A stretch of DNA of 64,000 nt from Drosophila miranda (taxonomy: Eukaryota; Arthropoda; Insecta; Diptera; Drosophilidae). Shown piece by piece: positions 10,995 through 19,800 of this stretch (its first letter is position 1; every line of letters starts with the position of its first letter). The notes below the pieces were generated by a model. The model searched no databases. It had not been told where the DNA came from and was given only the letters and a program-made list of their open reading frames with translations. The translations under genes and the position numbers were made by a program. Location: contig NW_022881614.1 in the NCBI RefSeq assembly GCF_003369915.1, forward strand, positions 15,182,001-15,246,000, read 5' to 3'.

Positions 10995-12014
10995 ATGGAA
11001 TACGCTGTGGTCTGTGCCAAAAAAAGCTGTAAGAAGCAGATCACCCACGATCAGCCGAATGTCCCCTGCTGGCTCTGCGACAGCGTAGTGCACGCAAAAT
11101 GCGCTGGATTTTCTGGCCTCGTGAGTGATGCTATAGCCAAACGTAATGGCTTGCATTACAGTTGCGAGGCATGCCGTGCGGTGGAGAAAGACATGGTGGC
11201 TTTCATGAGGCAGACGCGGAGTGGCTTTAAGGAGCTGACCGTTGGTTTTAAAAACCAATACGATCGGCTCCTAGCCATGGAGGCTCAGTTTAGCGGTTTA
11301 AAACTGCTGAATGAGTCTCCGAGGCGCAAAAAGGTCACTCCGCGGGATCTGCAATTGCCAACCGTCACTCAGCCGTGCGCCGCCGAAAAACTGACTCCGA
11401 CCACTCCAAGTGTGCAGCAGTTGATCTCGTTTGCCACTCCAAGGGCAACGACAGCTGCTGGCGACGCAGATTCGGTAGCCGAATTCATCGCCTCGGAGAA
11501 TGTGCAGCCAAGTACGTCTGCAGCGTCCGTGTCCGTGGTGTCCGCAAGTTCGCTAGTTGTCCCGTCTATACCGATCCCACCAGTAAATAGACGTTCCGGA
11601 CCTCCGGATATTGCCACCACAGGTACTAGGCCTGTGGTGACTAAACCACTGGTGGGAGTCCCACCAAAACGACAAGTTTTTGTTTCACGGCTGGCCCCTG
11701 ACCTCACATCTAATGATGTAATTGCTTTTATTCAAAGCAAAATAAAAGCCGTGGGTTTAAAGGTGGAGAAATTTAACTTCTCTTATGCCAGGGAGATAGC
11801 CTCGTTTAAGATAAGCATCTCCCCAACTCAATTTGACACCATTTGCTCCGCCAAATTTTGGCCGGAGCATTTGGTGGTGAAGGAGTTTAAGGCTAAGAAG
11901 AAGAATAGGCCCCCCATATCCCTTCCAAACCTTTCCAGTGTGCCACCCTCAACCTCAACCTCAACTTCCTCTTCCTCAACTTCCCGTCTTGCTTCCACCT
12001 TTCCAAAAAACTAA
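10995..12014 (+). CDS. CR1 LINE ORF1 protein
   Basis: This 339-residue protein starts at an ATG in an A-rich context (aaaatgg). Residues 5-60 hold paired cysteines and a histidine (CAKKSCKK, CWLCDSVVHAKC, CEAC) arranged like a PHD/treble-clef zinc finger, as in CR1-clade ORF1 proteins. A Ser/Thr/Pro-rich linker follows. The part from about residue 225 to 300 (QVFVSRLAPDLTSNDVIAFI onward) looks like an RRM-type fold seen in LINE ORF1 proteins. It probably binds element RNA and chaperones reverse transcription. It ends in a Ser/Thr-rich tail. The ORF2 frame is already open across its end. Confidence 0.75.
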   Translation: MEYAVVCAKKSCKKQITHDQPNVPCWLCDSVVHAKCAGFSGLVSDAIAKRNGLHYSCEACRAVEKDMVAFMRQTRSGFKELTVGFKNQYDRLLAMEAQFSGLKLLNESPRRKKVTPRDLQLPTVTQPCAAEKLTPTTPSVQQLISFATPRATTAAGDADSVAEFIASENVQPSTSAASVSVVSASSLVVPSIPIPPVNRRSGPPDIATTGTRPVVTKPLVGVPPKRQVFVSRLAPDLTSNDVIAFIQSKIKAVGLKVEKFNFSYAREIASFKISISPTQFDTICSAKFWPEHLVVKEFKAKKKNRPPISLPNLSSVPPSTSTSTSSSSTSRLASTFPKN

Positions 12015-12049
12015 CTTCTCTTTTAGTAACCTATCAGAATGTAAGAGGC

Positions 12050-14842
12050 TTGCGTAGTAAGCTCAGCATTCTTTTCCGGGATAGTGTTGCATTTGCTTCC
12101 CACGTTATTGTGTTTACTGAAACCTGGTTAAAGCCGGACATTCTTAGTTTCGAGGTTTTGGCAGGTCGGTACACAACTTTTAGAAAGGACCGTTCGTCTC
12201 GACGGGCAGGGGGGGTTCTAATTGCAGTGGACTCTTACTTCACGTCGGAACACTTCACAGTCCAAGTTCAACAGGAACTGGAATTCCTGTGTGTAAAACT
12301 GATTCTTCCCGCTTTCGCTATATTCATTACTTGCTCGTATATCCCACCTTCTTCGGATATTTCAATTTATGAGCAGCACTTGTCCGCTTTAACCGCTGTT
12401 TCTTCCTCGCTATCTGATAAAGATCGTATGATAGTTCTTGGTGACTTCAACTTGCCAGGAACTGTTTGGTCTTCGGTAAACGAGTCTAGTATCCTAGTGC
12501 CCATGTCACGACATGACTTTGTTGACGGCTTGCTTGATCTATCCCTGTCTCAAGTCAACCATGTGAATAATTCCTTGGGTCGATTGCTTGATCTGTGCTT
12601 TGTATCGGATCCGACCATAGTGTTGTTAACCCGAGCCCTTCCGCTCACTATACCTGAAGACGCCTACCACCCTACTTTCGAGGTGTCGCTAGATATAGGA
12701 CCAACTGTATTGGATCGGTCGAGTAGGCTGCCCGAACGTGTCCGCTGCTTTCGTAAAGCCGAGTTTGCGAAGCTTAATAACCTCATTAGGGATTTTGATT
12801 GGTCCGCTTTGTACTTGTGCACTGATATCATAAAAGGCACAAACATTTTTTACAATGCTCTTGGCACATTTTTCGATTCTTGTGTCCCGCTTTCTTGTCC
12901 GACTAGATCTGGAAAACCCCCTTGGTTTACCAAAGAGTTATCCAGTCTAAAAAACTTAAAATCAAGACTTTATAAAAAATTTCAAGAAGTGGGTTCTCCT
13001 ACTTCTCACTCTCGCTATGTATTAGCTCGGTCAAACTTTTCAGTTCTTAATGCTCAATGCTATAAGAACTACCTATCTCGATGCAGGATACGTTTTTCTC
13101 AGGACCCTAAACAGTTTTACAGCTTCGTAAACAGTAAGCGTAGAACGTCCGCACACCCATCCTCGCTATCATTTTGTAATACGTCGGCAAATAATGATCA
13201 GGCAATTGCCGATCTTTTTGCCCAATTCTTCCAAACCACCTATTCTGAGGAAAGCTACTCTGGTCATCCGTACCCATACTGTTTACCGAGGTCGAACGGC
13301 ATTTTCAGTCCCTTGTTAAATGAATGTTCCCTACTTCATGATCTTCGACTAGTTAAGCCGGTGTTTTCACCGGGTCCAGACGGGGTTCCAGGTTGTGTAC
13401 TCAGGTACTGCGCCGAGGCTCTGTGTGGACCTTTGCTTAAACTATTCACCCTATCCATTGATTCTTCTTGCTTCCCCCCGATCTGGAAGGAATCGTTTAT
13501 AATTCCTCTCCATAAAAAAGGTTGCAAGTCTGATGCAAAAAATTATAGAGGTATAGCAAAGTTATCCGCTATTCCTAAAATGTTTGAGAGGGTTTTAACT
13601 CCGCACTTGCAACATCTCTGCAAGTCACTTATATCTCCAACTCAGCATGGATTTATAAGGCGGCGATCAACCACCACGAACTTGTTAGAGTTTACCTCTT
13701 TCATTATTAAAGGCTTTCAAGGTAACTTACAGACGGATGTTATTTACACCGACTTTAGTAAAGCATTCGACTCTGTAAACCATTCCCTTTTAGCGCATAA
13801 ACTTGACCTTTTAGGGTTTCCGCCCAACCTCCTGAGATGGATTTCTAGCTATCTTTGTTCTAGGTCTCAAAGAGTCCTCTTCAAAAACTCTCTCTCTTTA
13901 CCAGTAAAGGTTTCTTCGGGAGTACCACAAGGCAGCCATCTAGGCCCCTTACTCTTCACACTCTTTATTAATGACTCACCTTCAGTATTAACATACTCTC
14001 GAGTACTTATGTATGCGGATGATGTTAAACTCTGTGTCCAGTACAAGGACATTTCATTTCATCCTCGCTTGCAATCCGATCTCAATAACTTTCAGTCATG
14101 GTGTTGTGCAAACTTGTTACACCTTAATGCCTCGAAATGCAAAGTTATGACATTTCATCGTTCTAGCCCTTTGTTGGCTCCTTACACCCTATTTGGTGGT
14201 TCTCTTGAGAGAATTACCCTGGTGGATGATCTGGGTGTTATGTTAGACCCCAAGTTAAAGTTTTCCGAACACATTTCTACCATGGTAAATAAGGCCATGA
14301 GCGTGCTTGGGTTTATAAAGAGGTGGTCAAAGGAATTTGACGACCCCTATATAACAAAGACTCTCTATACCTCGCTTGTTCGTCCGATCTTAGAATACGG
14401 CTCCTGTGTATGGTGCCCTCAGTACAAAGTACACCAGGACCGTATAGAATCAGTACAGAAAAACTTTTTACTCTTTGCTCTGCGGGGCCTTAACTGGGAT
14501 GCGGGTGTAAGACTCCCATCTTACTCTAGTAGACTACTATTAGTAAACCTCCCATCCTTAGTTAACCGTAGAAAAATGCTTGGTGTGATATTTATGCACA
14601 ACTTGATCAGGGGTGACATAGACAGCCCTGATCTGTTGAGCCGCATAAACTTCACGATTCCTATTAGACTGACTAGAAATTTTATACCGTTGTTCCTTCC
14701 ACTTTGTAGATCGAATTATTCCTTGCATGAACCGTTTAGGGTCTTATGCTCGGATTATAATTCCCTCTACCATATTATATCCACCACTAATTCTCTTCCT
14801 CTTATTAAATTATTAATCCTTACACACCTTTCTATTAATTAG
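12050..14842 (+). CDS. CR1 LINE ORF2: endonuclease-reverse transcriptase
   Basis: The open frame is about 930 codons long and lacks internal stops. The first codons of the endonuclease (TYQNVRG) lie just upstream of the listed start, in the same frame but overlapping the end of ORF1, so translation may begin there. N-terminal residues carry AP-endonuclease motifs (VFTETWLKPD, VLGDFNLPGT). RT blocks include GVPQGSHLGPLLFTLFIND and the catalytic MYADDVKL at about residue 660. No RNase H domain follows, as usual for CR1. The protein nicks target DNA and primes reverse transcription there. Confidence 0.88.
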   Translation: MRSKLSILFRDSVAFASHVIVFTETWLKPDILSFEVLAGRYTTFRKDRSSRRAGGVLIAVDSYFTSEHFTVQVQQELEFLCVKLILPAFAIFITCSYIPPSSDISIYEQHLSALTAVSSSLSDKDRMIVLGDFNLPGTVWSSVNESSILVPMSRHDFVDGLLDLSLSQVNHVNNSLGRLLDLCFVSDPTIVLLTRALPLTIPEDAYHPTFEVSLDIGPTVLDRSSRLPERVRCFRKAEFAKLNNLIRDFDWSALYLCTDIIKGTNIFYNALGTFFDSCVPLSCPTRSGKPPWFTKELSSLKNLKSRLYKKFQEVGSPTSHSRYVLARSNFSVLNAQCYKNYLSRCRIRFSQDPKQFYSFVNSKRRTSAHPSSLSFCNTSANNDQAIADLFAQFFQTTYSEESYSGHPYPYCLPRSNGIFSPLLNECSLLHDLRLVKPVFSPGPDGVPGCVLRYCAEALCGPLLKLFTLSIDSSCFPPIWKESFIIPLHKKGCKSDAKNYRGIAKLSAIPKMFERVLTPHLQHLCKSLISPTQHGFIRRRSTTTNLLEFTSFIIKGFQGNLQTDVIYTDFSKAFDSVNHSLLAHKLDLLGFPPNLLRWISSYLCSRSQRVLFKNSLSLPVKVSSGVPQGSHLGPLLFTLFINDSPSVLTYSRVLMYADDVKLCVQYKDISFHPRLQSDLNNFQSWCCANLLHLNASKCKVMTFHRSSPLLAPYTLFGGSLERITLVDDLGVMLDPKLKFSEHISTMVNKAMSVLGFIKRWSKEFDDPYITKTLYTSLVRPILEYGSCVWCPQYKVHQDRIESVQKNFLLFALRGLNWDAGVRLPSYSSRLLLVNLPSLVNRRKMLGVIFMHNLIRGDIDSPDLLSRINFTIPIRLTRNFIPLFLPLCRSNYSLHEPFRVLCSDYNSLYHIISTTNSLPLIKLLILTHLSIN

Positions 14843-14929
14843 TAACTTTAGTGGTATTTGTACTTTGATTGCATGCTTAGTTTCTTAGTAAGTTTAGTAC
14901 TAATTTTCCTCGAATGTTAGTCTAATAGC

Positions 14930-15322
14930 TATCTTTCTTGCATGTTCGCGTTTGGTTCGGCTACGCACCGCGCGTCATGCGGCAGCGCCCCTCGGTCGGT
15001 TGGGCGGGAGGAGGGCTGCGTTTTGCCTGGGATCCGCGCGTAACAGCCTTCTGCTGGTGTCACACGGGCCACTTGACGGTGCAGTAACTGCATCGCCTCT
15101 TGAAAGATGCAGTCATTGCATGTCAACGTCCACTAATAGGCGGGGAGTCGGCCCCAGCCAGAAAATTGCAAGTGCTGGCAGCGCCGCCCGAGCAAAGGCG
15201 CCAGAGGGCGCCAGGGCGCCCGTGATCCCAGATGCAGTAAGGAGCGCGCGTAAAATGGGGCCGTTTGAATGGGGAAAGCACACTCCGTCGCAAGGTCGCG
15301 GAAAACGGGAGTATTCCGCTGC
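14930..15322 (+). other. LTR-element 3' untranslated segment
   Basis: I see no ORF that I trust here. The sequence is GC-rich and belongs to the LTR element between the CR1 insertion and the polypurine tract. It contains gcagtaactgcatc and gcagtcattgcatg, related 14-mers about 30 bp apart. Confidence 0.4.
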
Positions 15323-15339
15323 GGGAAGAAAGAGGGGGG
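15323..15339 (+). other. Polypurine tract of the LTR element
   Basis: gggaagaaagagggggg directly abuts the TGTG of the 3' LTR. This is the position and composition required for plus-strand priming, and it confirms that the LTR at 15340 belongs to the same element as the one at 1741. Confidence 0.85.
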
Positions 15340-16209
15340 TGTGAGGAACCGCGGTTCCCACAGGCCGAATTCGACCAAAGCATAGCCGGATAAAGGCGGT
15401 GGGACGGTCGGATAAAGGCTGATGGCTGGCTGGATAAGGCGAAGGTCAGCCCAGATACCCACGGATATCCGGATGCGGCGAAGAGGCCAAGGGCCCCGAG
15501 AGGAGAAGTGTCCCGCTCTCGGAGCGAGAGAAACGCGAGAGGCAGAGGAGACGGCGGGATCGGGCCGGCAGCGATCCGACGCATGACCAAATATGGGCAT
15601 GGGATCACGCCACCGGCCAGGCCCCGTTACGAAGGCCGTGGAAACCAGGAGACGGCGATGGAAAACTACCAACGCCGAGCCGGGGCCCGTCAAGGGGCTA
15701 TAAAAGGAGGCTGCGGCGACGAAGCGGGTCTCGTCGCGCGCGCACGTTGAAACCCCACCGAAACGTAAGAGTGATACCCGGTACGGTTCGAAGAAGTGCA
15801 GTGAAGTGAATAGCAACAGGAAGACAGGCCCCGCCTGCCCCCAGAGTGAGTCTAAGTTAAGAGGTGATCCACAGTTGCCGGCGGAAGCTAAGAGGGGAGT
15901 GCGAGACGTGGAGTGCGGATTTGCTTGGCGGGCCAAAGCAATAGCGGTGGTCAAACTGCCCCAATCATTAGCCTCAACGCTGCCACACCCGACGAGATCC
16001 CACGCGTGGTGGAGATCCATAGATAAGTTGAATTGTAGCATCTAGCCCTAAGTCCTAATATAATTACGAATAAAGAGAAATTCGATTAAAGAAAAGGAAG
16101 GTCTTATCATTTATCGTTGGGGGCAACAATAAAAATACGTTGCGACGAATCGGCCGACCGCTGAGCGAGCCCAGCAAACTCAAGCGAACCAAGAAGCAGG
16201 TTCGTTACA
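15340..16209 (+). repeat. 3' LTR
   Basis: This 870-bp copy matches 1741-2610, with about eight single-base differences that I can count (roughly 0.9%). The ATCT target duplication follows at 16210-16213. The palindrome, TATA box and AATAAA are retained. It is not a solo LTR, because the purine tract and internal region precede it. Confidence 0.95.
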
Positions 16210-16213
16210 ATCT

Positions 16214-17594
16214 TTAGATATTAGTCGTACTTTTCTTACCATTCCCAGGTTGACTCTCCGCGCTCAGCTCGTCTGCTTGCATATAATGCTCTTTGCGCTG
16301 GCATAACGAAGCCAATTCGGTGCTTTGTTTGCTCAAGCACTTCTTTAGCTCCTCTACTTTTCGGTCACGCATCAGCGTTTCGATCTGCTTAAGAGACTTG
16401 TTCATATTCTGGCGATCTTCATCGAATATGGACTTTTGTTGCTCTGGCGTAATATTGTCATGGTGCTTTAGTAAAAATAAAAATACACCTCCTGGTGTAC
16501 GTCTTCGCCTGCCATTCTGTAATGCAATCATTAGTCATCAGCGGGAATCGCTTTTTTTAACTTCTTTCTTTGATCATCATGCCGCCATCCGCTTCGATCC
16601 GCTGGGTTTCTTTGTACAGCTCTAGGGGCAAATCCATTCCCAGAACTGCCACAACACGGACTAGGAGTATGAATATTTGCATTATTTTCAGTAGCGTCTA
16701 TATTTTCAACTACTCACTTAGCAATTCGTCCTTTTCTTCGTACAGTTTACTGGCCATCTCTGTTGCCAAATCGGATGGATCGCGTCCAGCTATATCGTTT
16801 AGGTCGAGAATATGCCGAGGCTCCCACGATTTGTCAGACGAGCCACTGGTCGATGAGGCGCCGCGCCGCGTTCGATGGCCGAGGCGACTCTTGACCGATC
16901 CTCGCTGAGAAAACTCCTCTTCTGTGGGGCGGCTAGATGGCCGACCACGCTTGTGCGATGGATGTGACGCCGCCTCATCCTCGGATGAACTGGATAGCCG
17001 ACGTTTCAGTCGGTTTTCGCCGTTCAGCCGGTACCTTAACGAGAAGTCATAGTTCTCCACATTTCGATCGCGGCTACTGCGAGTAACATCACATCCACGC
17101 ATATTCTCGCTGAGAGCATCTTCCTGAAGTGCGGCTGTCCATACATTGTACTTCTTGAAGCGGGTCCGATTTGGCAACATCTCTGTGTCTGTGGGGGCAA
17201 CGCGCCTCATAACCGTGCGCTTGATTCGTTTCTTTCGCTTCTTGTGGCCGCTGTCGGGATCATCTGTACGAAGCTTCTTTATGCATCCCTCCTCCGAGGA
17301 CTCGCCCGATGACGAGTCACTGTTTGTCTGGGACTCATCATCATCAAGAGCAGCGGTTTGGGTTTGGTGGCAAGTAGTGTGGGGGCTTGCAACACTCTCG
17401 GCACTTGTACCCGGTGCGGGTGCGGGTGCGGGAGTGGGTGCAGGTCGCTGCAGCGGTGTATAAATTACGTCGTCGTCGGTTTCTGATAGCTGAGGAGTGA
17501 ACTGGACTAACTAGCATCGCCCCATGGCCGTGCAAACAGTTTTACTTACCTCGCCTTCCTCTAAATCAACGTCATTTAGCTGCAGCTCCATCAT
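16214..17594 (-). pseudogene. Phax: Phax, broken copy (snRNA export adaptor)
   Basis: PHAX bridges the cap-binding complex and CRM1 to export spliceosomal U snRNA precursors from the nucleus. Exons on the minus strand are 17550-17594, 16718-17489, 16569-16660 and from 16516 downward. The N-terminus (MMELQLNDVDLEEGE) and a charged, low-complexity region lead to the conserved RNA-binding domain ending in RRRRTPGGVF, diagnostic for PHAX. Two lesions are visible. The donor of intron 3 reads GAAAGA instead of GT (the second copy at 31579-31584 keeps GTAAGT). The LTR element also splits the last exon two codons or fewer after a TAA at 16214. The real C-terminus is probably the fragment at 1494-1730. 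The promoter region is shared with Mys45A. Confidence 0.88.
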
Positions 17595-17871
17595 TTTGCA
17601 GAAGGGGCAGAGAGAGAGAAAATTAATTTTTTGACGGTAGTTGCTGGCTGTGTTGGTTTACGTTGAAATGCACAGCTGTTGTATCTACGAAAACTTAGGT
17701 CTTGTTCCCTCTCTAGGTCACACACCTTGCAATATGAATTTTTTTAATAGGGGTTGAGATGGGTTAAGGTAAAATTATTCAGTTCGTTTACGAACACCCC
17801 GAACACGTGCAACGAGAGTAAAAACTTGAACGTTTCGGTTTTTGCCAAAATCGCAATTTCTACGGCTCACC
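17595..17871. promoter_or_regulatory. Divergent promoter region of Phax and Mys45A
   Basis: Only 277 bp separate the Phax start codon (17594, minus) from the Mys45A start codon (17872, plus), so the two genes share a short bidirectional promoter. I see no TATA box in a convincing place. The same segment is repeated at 32611-32887 in the second copy with only a few base changes. Confidence 0.6.
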
Positions 17872-18605
17872 ATGGTGCGGCCCAACCACAATCAACTGCC
17901 GGAGAATCTTCCGCAGTTACAGAACCTGATCAAGCGCGATCCGGAGTCGTACAGCGATGAGTTTCACATTCAGTACCAGCACTTTCTGAGTCTGCTGGAA
18001 ATGTTCGCCTTGAACCCCAGCGAGGAAAACAAATCTTTGGATGACACTGTCATGTTTATAGCCCAAGTGGCTCAGTGCCATCCGGCTGCCTGTGAGCTGT
18101 TCCCGAAGCACCTAGCCGATCTGCTCAGGAATTATGCCACCGTCTTGGATCCAGCCATGAGAAATCGCTTTGTGAAGGCGCTGATTCTACTGCGCAACAA
18201 GAACTTAGTCCCAGCACTAGACATATTGGAACTGTTTTTCCAGCTGTTGCGCTGCCCCGACAAGAATCTACGGACCTTTCTGCAGGCCCACATTGTGACG
18301 GACATCAAGAATATGAATGCCAAGCACAAGGATATGAAGTGGTAACGTTGTTCAACACTGGTATGGCGCGTACCTAAAATTGTTTGCGGAAGGAAAAAAT
18401 TAACATATTTCAAGACGTTCGCTGGTAGTTTTAATCAAAAAGACATTTTCCGAAGCTTCTGGGTGTGCCTCACACGCCTACGAAGACGGCGCGAAGAAAT
18501 TCCCAAAGCTTCATCAATTAAGTCGAAAAACCTGGAATTTACTGCATGGCGTTCCGGAATAACTCTTAAAACGGCTCTTGGAACTCCGTCTGGACCCTGA
18601 GAAGC

Positions 18606-19689
18606 ATGGCAAGCATAGGAAAGACAAGGATGGCCACGGAGAAGGCGACGGGAGTTAAAATTCGCATGGAAACGCTGAAAAAAAGGGAAGGAGAAGCTAA
18701 ATCCGCCATGCGGGTAGGAGTAAGATGGCGGCAAAAACGGCTCCGCAGCTTTTGGCTTCTAAACTGCTGTGCAAGAAACCAAACTTGTCGACGAACGTGT
18801 CGACAAACATGTCCACGAACACGACAACAAGCATGACATCAAACATTTCTACGACGAAAGGGAGAGAGGGTTAATTTTTGGGATCCCCGGGTACTACTCG
18901 GAGGAACAGCTAGCGGAGCTTGTAACCTCGGATATCCCAATTGAGGAGATAGTTCGGATTACGCGAAGGGATAGAGCATCGGGGGAACGTGTACCTACTG
19001 GCAGGGTGAAACTCTGGTTCAGAGGAGAGCAGTTACCAACCAAAATCAATTTTCTATATTCTAAAGTAGAAGTGAAACCTTTTGTTCAGCTTATTCAATG
19101 TTTCAGGTGTTTTAGGTTTGGGCATCTGGCGCAACATTGCAAGAGTGGAGCGAAATGTTTCAAATGCGGACAAGATCACAGCAAAGATATTATCTGCTCA
19201 GGGCTGGTCTGTGCTAACTGCAAGGGGGAACATGCTGCCACCCACCCGCAGTGTGAGGCCAGGAAAAAAGCGTACGCCATTCAAAAGTGTATGACACTGG
19301 AAAACCTAACTAGAGCTGAGGTCAAGGCTAGATATCCGATCCTTTTTGATAGAACTTCCCCCAACCTAAGGGATCAAGGGGAATTTCCTAGACCCAGTTG
19401 GCAATCTAACCGCTCCCCTGAATTCTTAAATAACAGCTTAGAGTCCGCCAGGGAAATTCATTCTGTCACCTCTTTCGCGGAAGTGACCAAATCCAATAGG
19501 GTTGCCGCCCGGAACGCAGAGGCGGCCAAGGCAGCAGCCAACATGGCAGACTGCGTCCAAATGAGCGAGAAATTTGTTAGATCTTCATCCGTGGCATCTT
19601 CTCTGGCCCAGGATAAGCTAAACGCACTAGGAGCCAAACTCACAGAGTTGCTGATTGATCCAAACAACATCATTAAAGGGGATTCTTAA
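18606..19689 (+). pseudogene. LINE copy 1 ORF1 (gag-like), deleted
   Basis: The N-terminal basic section (MASIGKTRMATEKATGVKIR) is followed by a deletion that joins it to GIPGYYSEEQLAEL in another frame. The central part and three zinc-knuckle-like motifs (CFRCFRFGHLAQHC, CFKCGQDHSKDIIC, CANCKGEHAATHPQC) match ORF1 of copy 3. An extra 15 bp lies in the knuckle region (about 19198-19212), and a TAA at 19687 truncates the end. It would have encoded a nucleic-acid-binding protein for the element ribonucleoprotein. Confidence 0.8.
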
Positions 19690-19800
19690 GCGAATAAATT
19701 TATTAAGGAAATTAGAGAATTTGTCAATGCTTCCAACGCAGAACTAGATAGGCGTCAGATTGCCCAAGGGATGGCAGTTGGTTCTCAAAACATCCAACAA

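Larger units (their letters stand above)
10481..14929 (+). mobile_element. CR1-clade LINE, structurally intact, nested in the LTR element
   Basis: This is a 4.45-kb non-LTR retrotransposon with two open ORFs. Its proposed ends rest on the octamer tatctttc found at 10473-10480 and again at 14930-14937, so they are approximate. It interrupts the 3' part of the LTR element, which resumes before 15323 and ends in the 3' LTR, so the CR1 arrived later. ORF1 has a PHD-like zinc-finger N-terminus, and ORF2 has an AP-type endonuclease and RT, the layout of CR1-clade elements such as those known in Drosophila. Neither ORF has an internal stop, so this copy may be recently active. Confidence 0.8.
1741..16209 (+). 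mobile_element. Complete Gypsy-type LTR retrotransposon with nested CR1 LINE
   Basis: The element is bounded by two 870-bp LTRs (TGTGAGG...TTACA) and flanked on both sides by the 4-bp duplication ATCT (1737-1740 and 16210-16213). In order it has a tRNA-Lys-type primer site, gag, protease, RT, RNase H and integrase, an extra ORF, a CR1 LINE insertion, a purine tract and the 3' LTR. The LTRs differ at about eight sites that I can count, so insertion was fairly recent. Without the CR1 it is about 10 kb. Its coding regions carry several frameshifts and stops, so this copy should not be autonomous. It sits in the last exon of Phax, antisense to that gene. Confidence 0.93.

Noticed and set aside
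15340-16209. Solo LTR
   Set aside because: A polypurine tract abuts it, and the matching ATCT duplication lies at 1737-1740, so it is the 3' LTR of a complete element.
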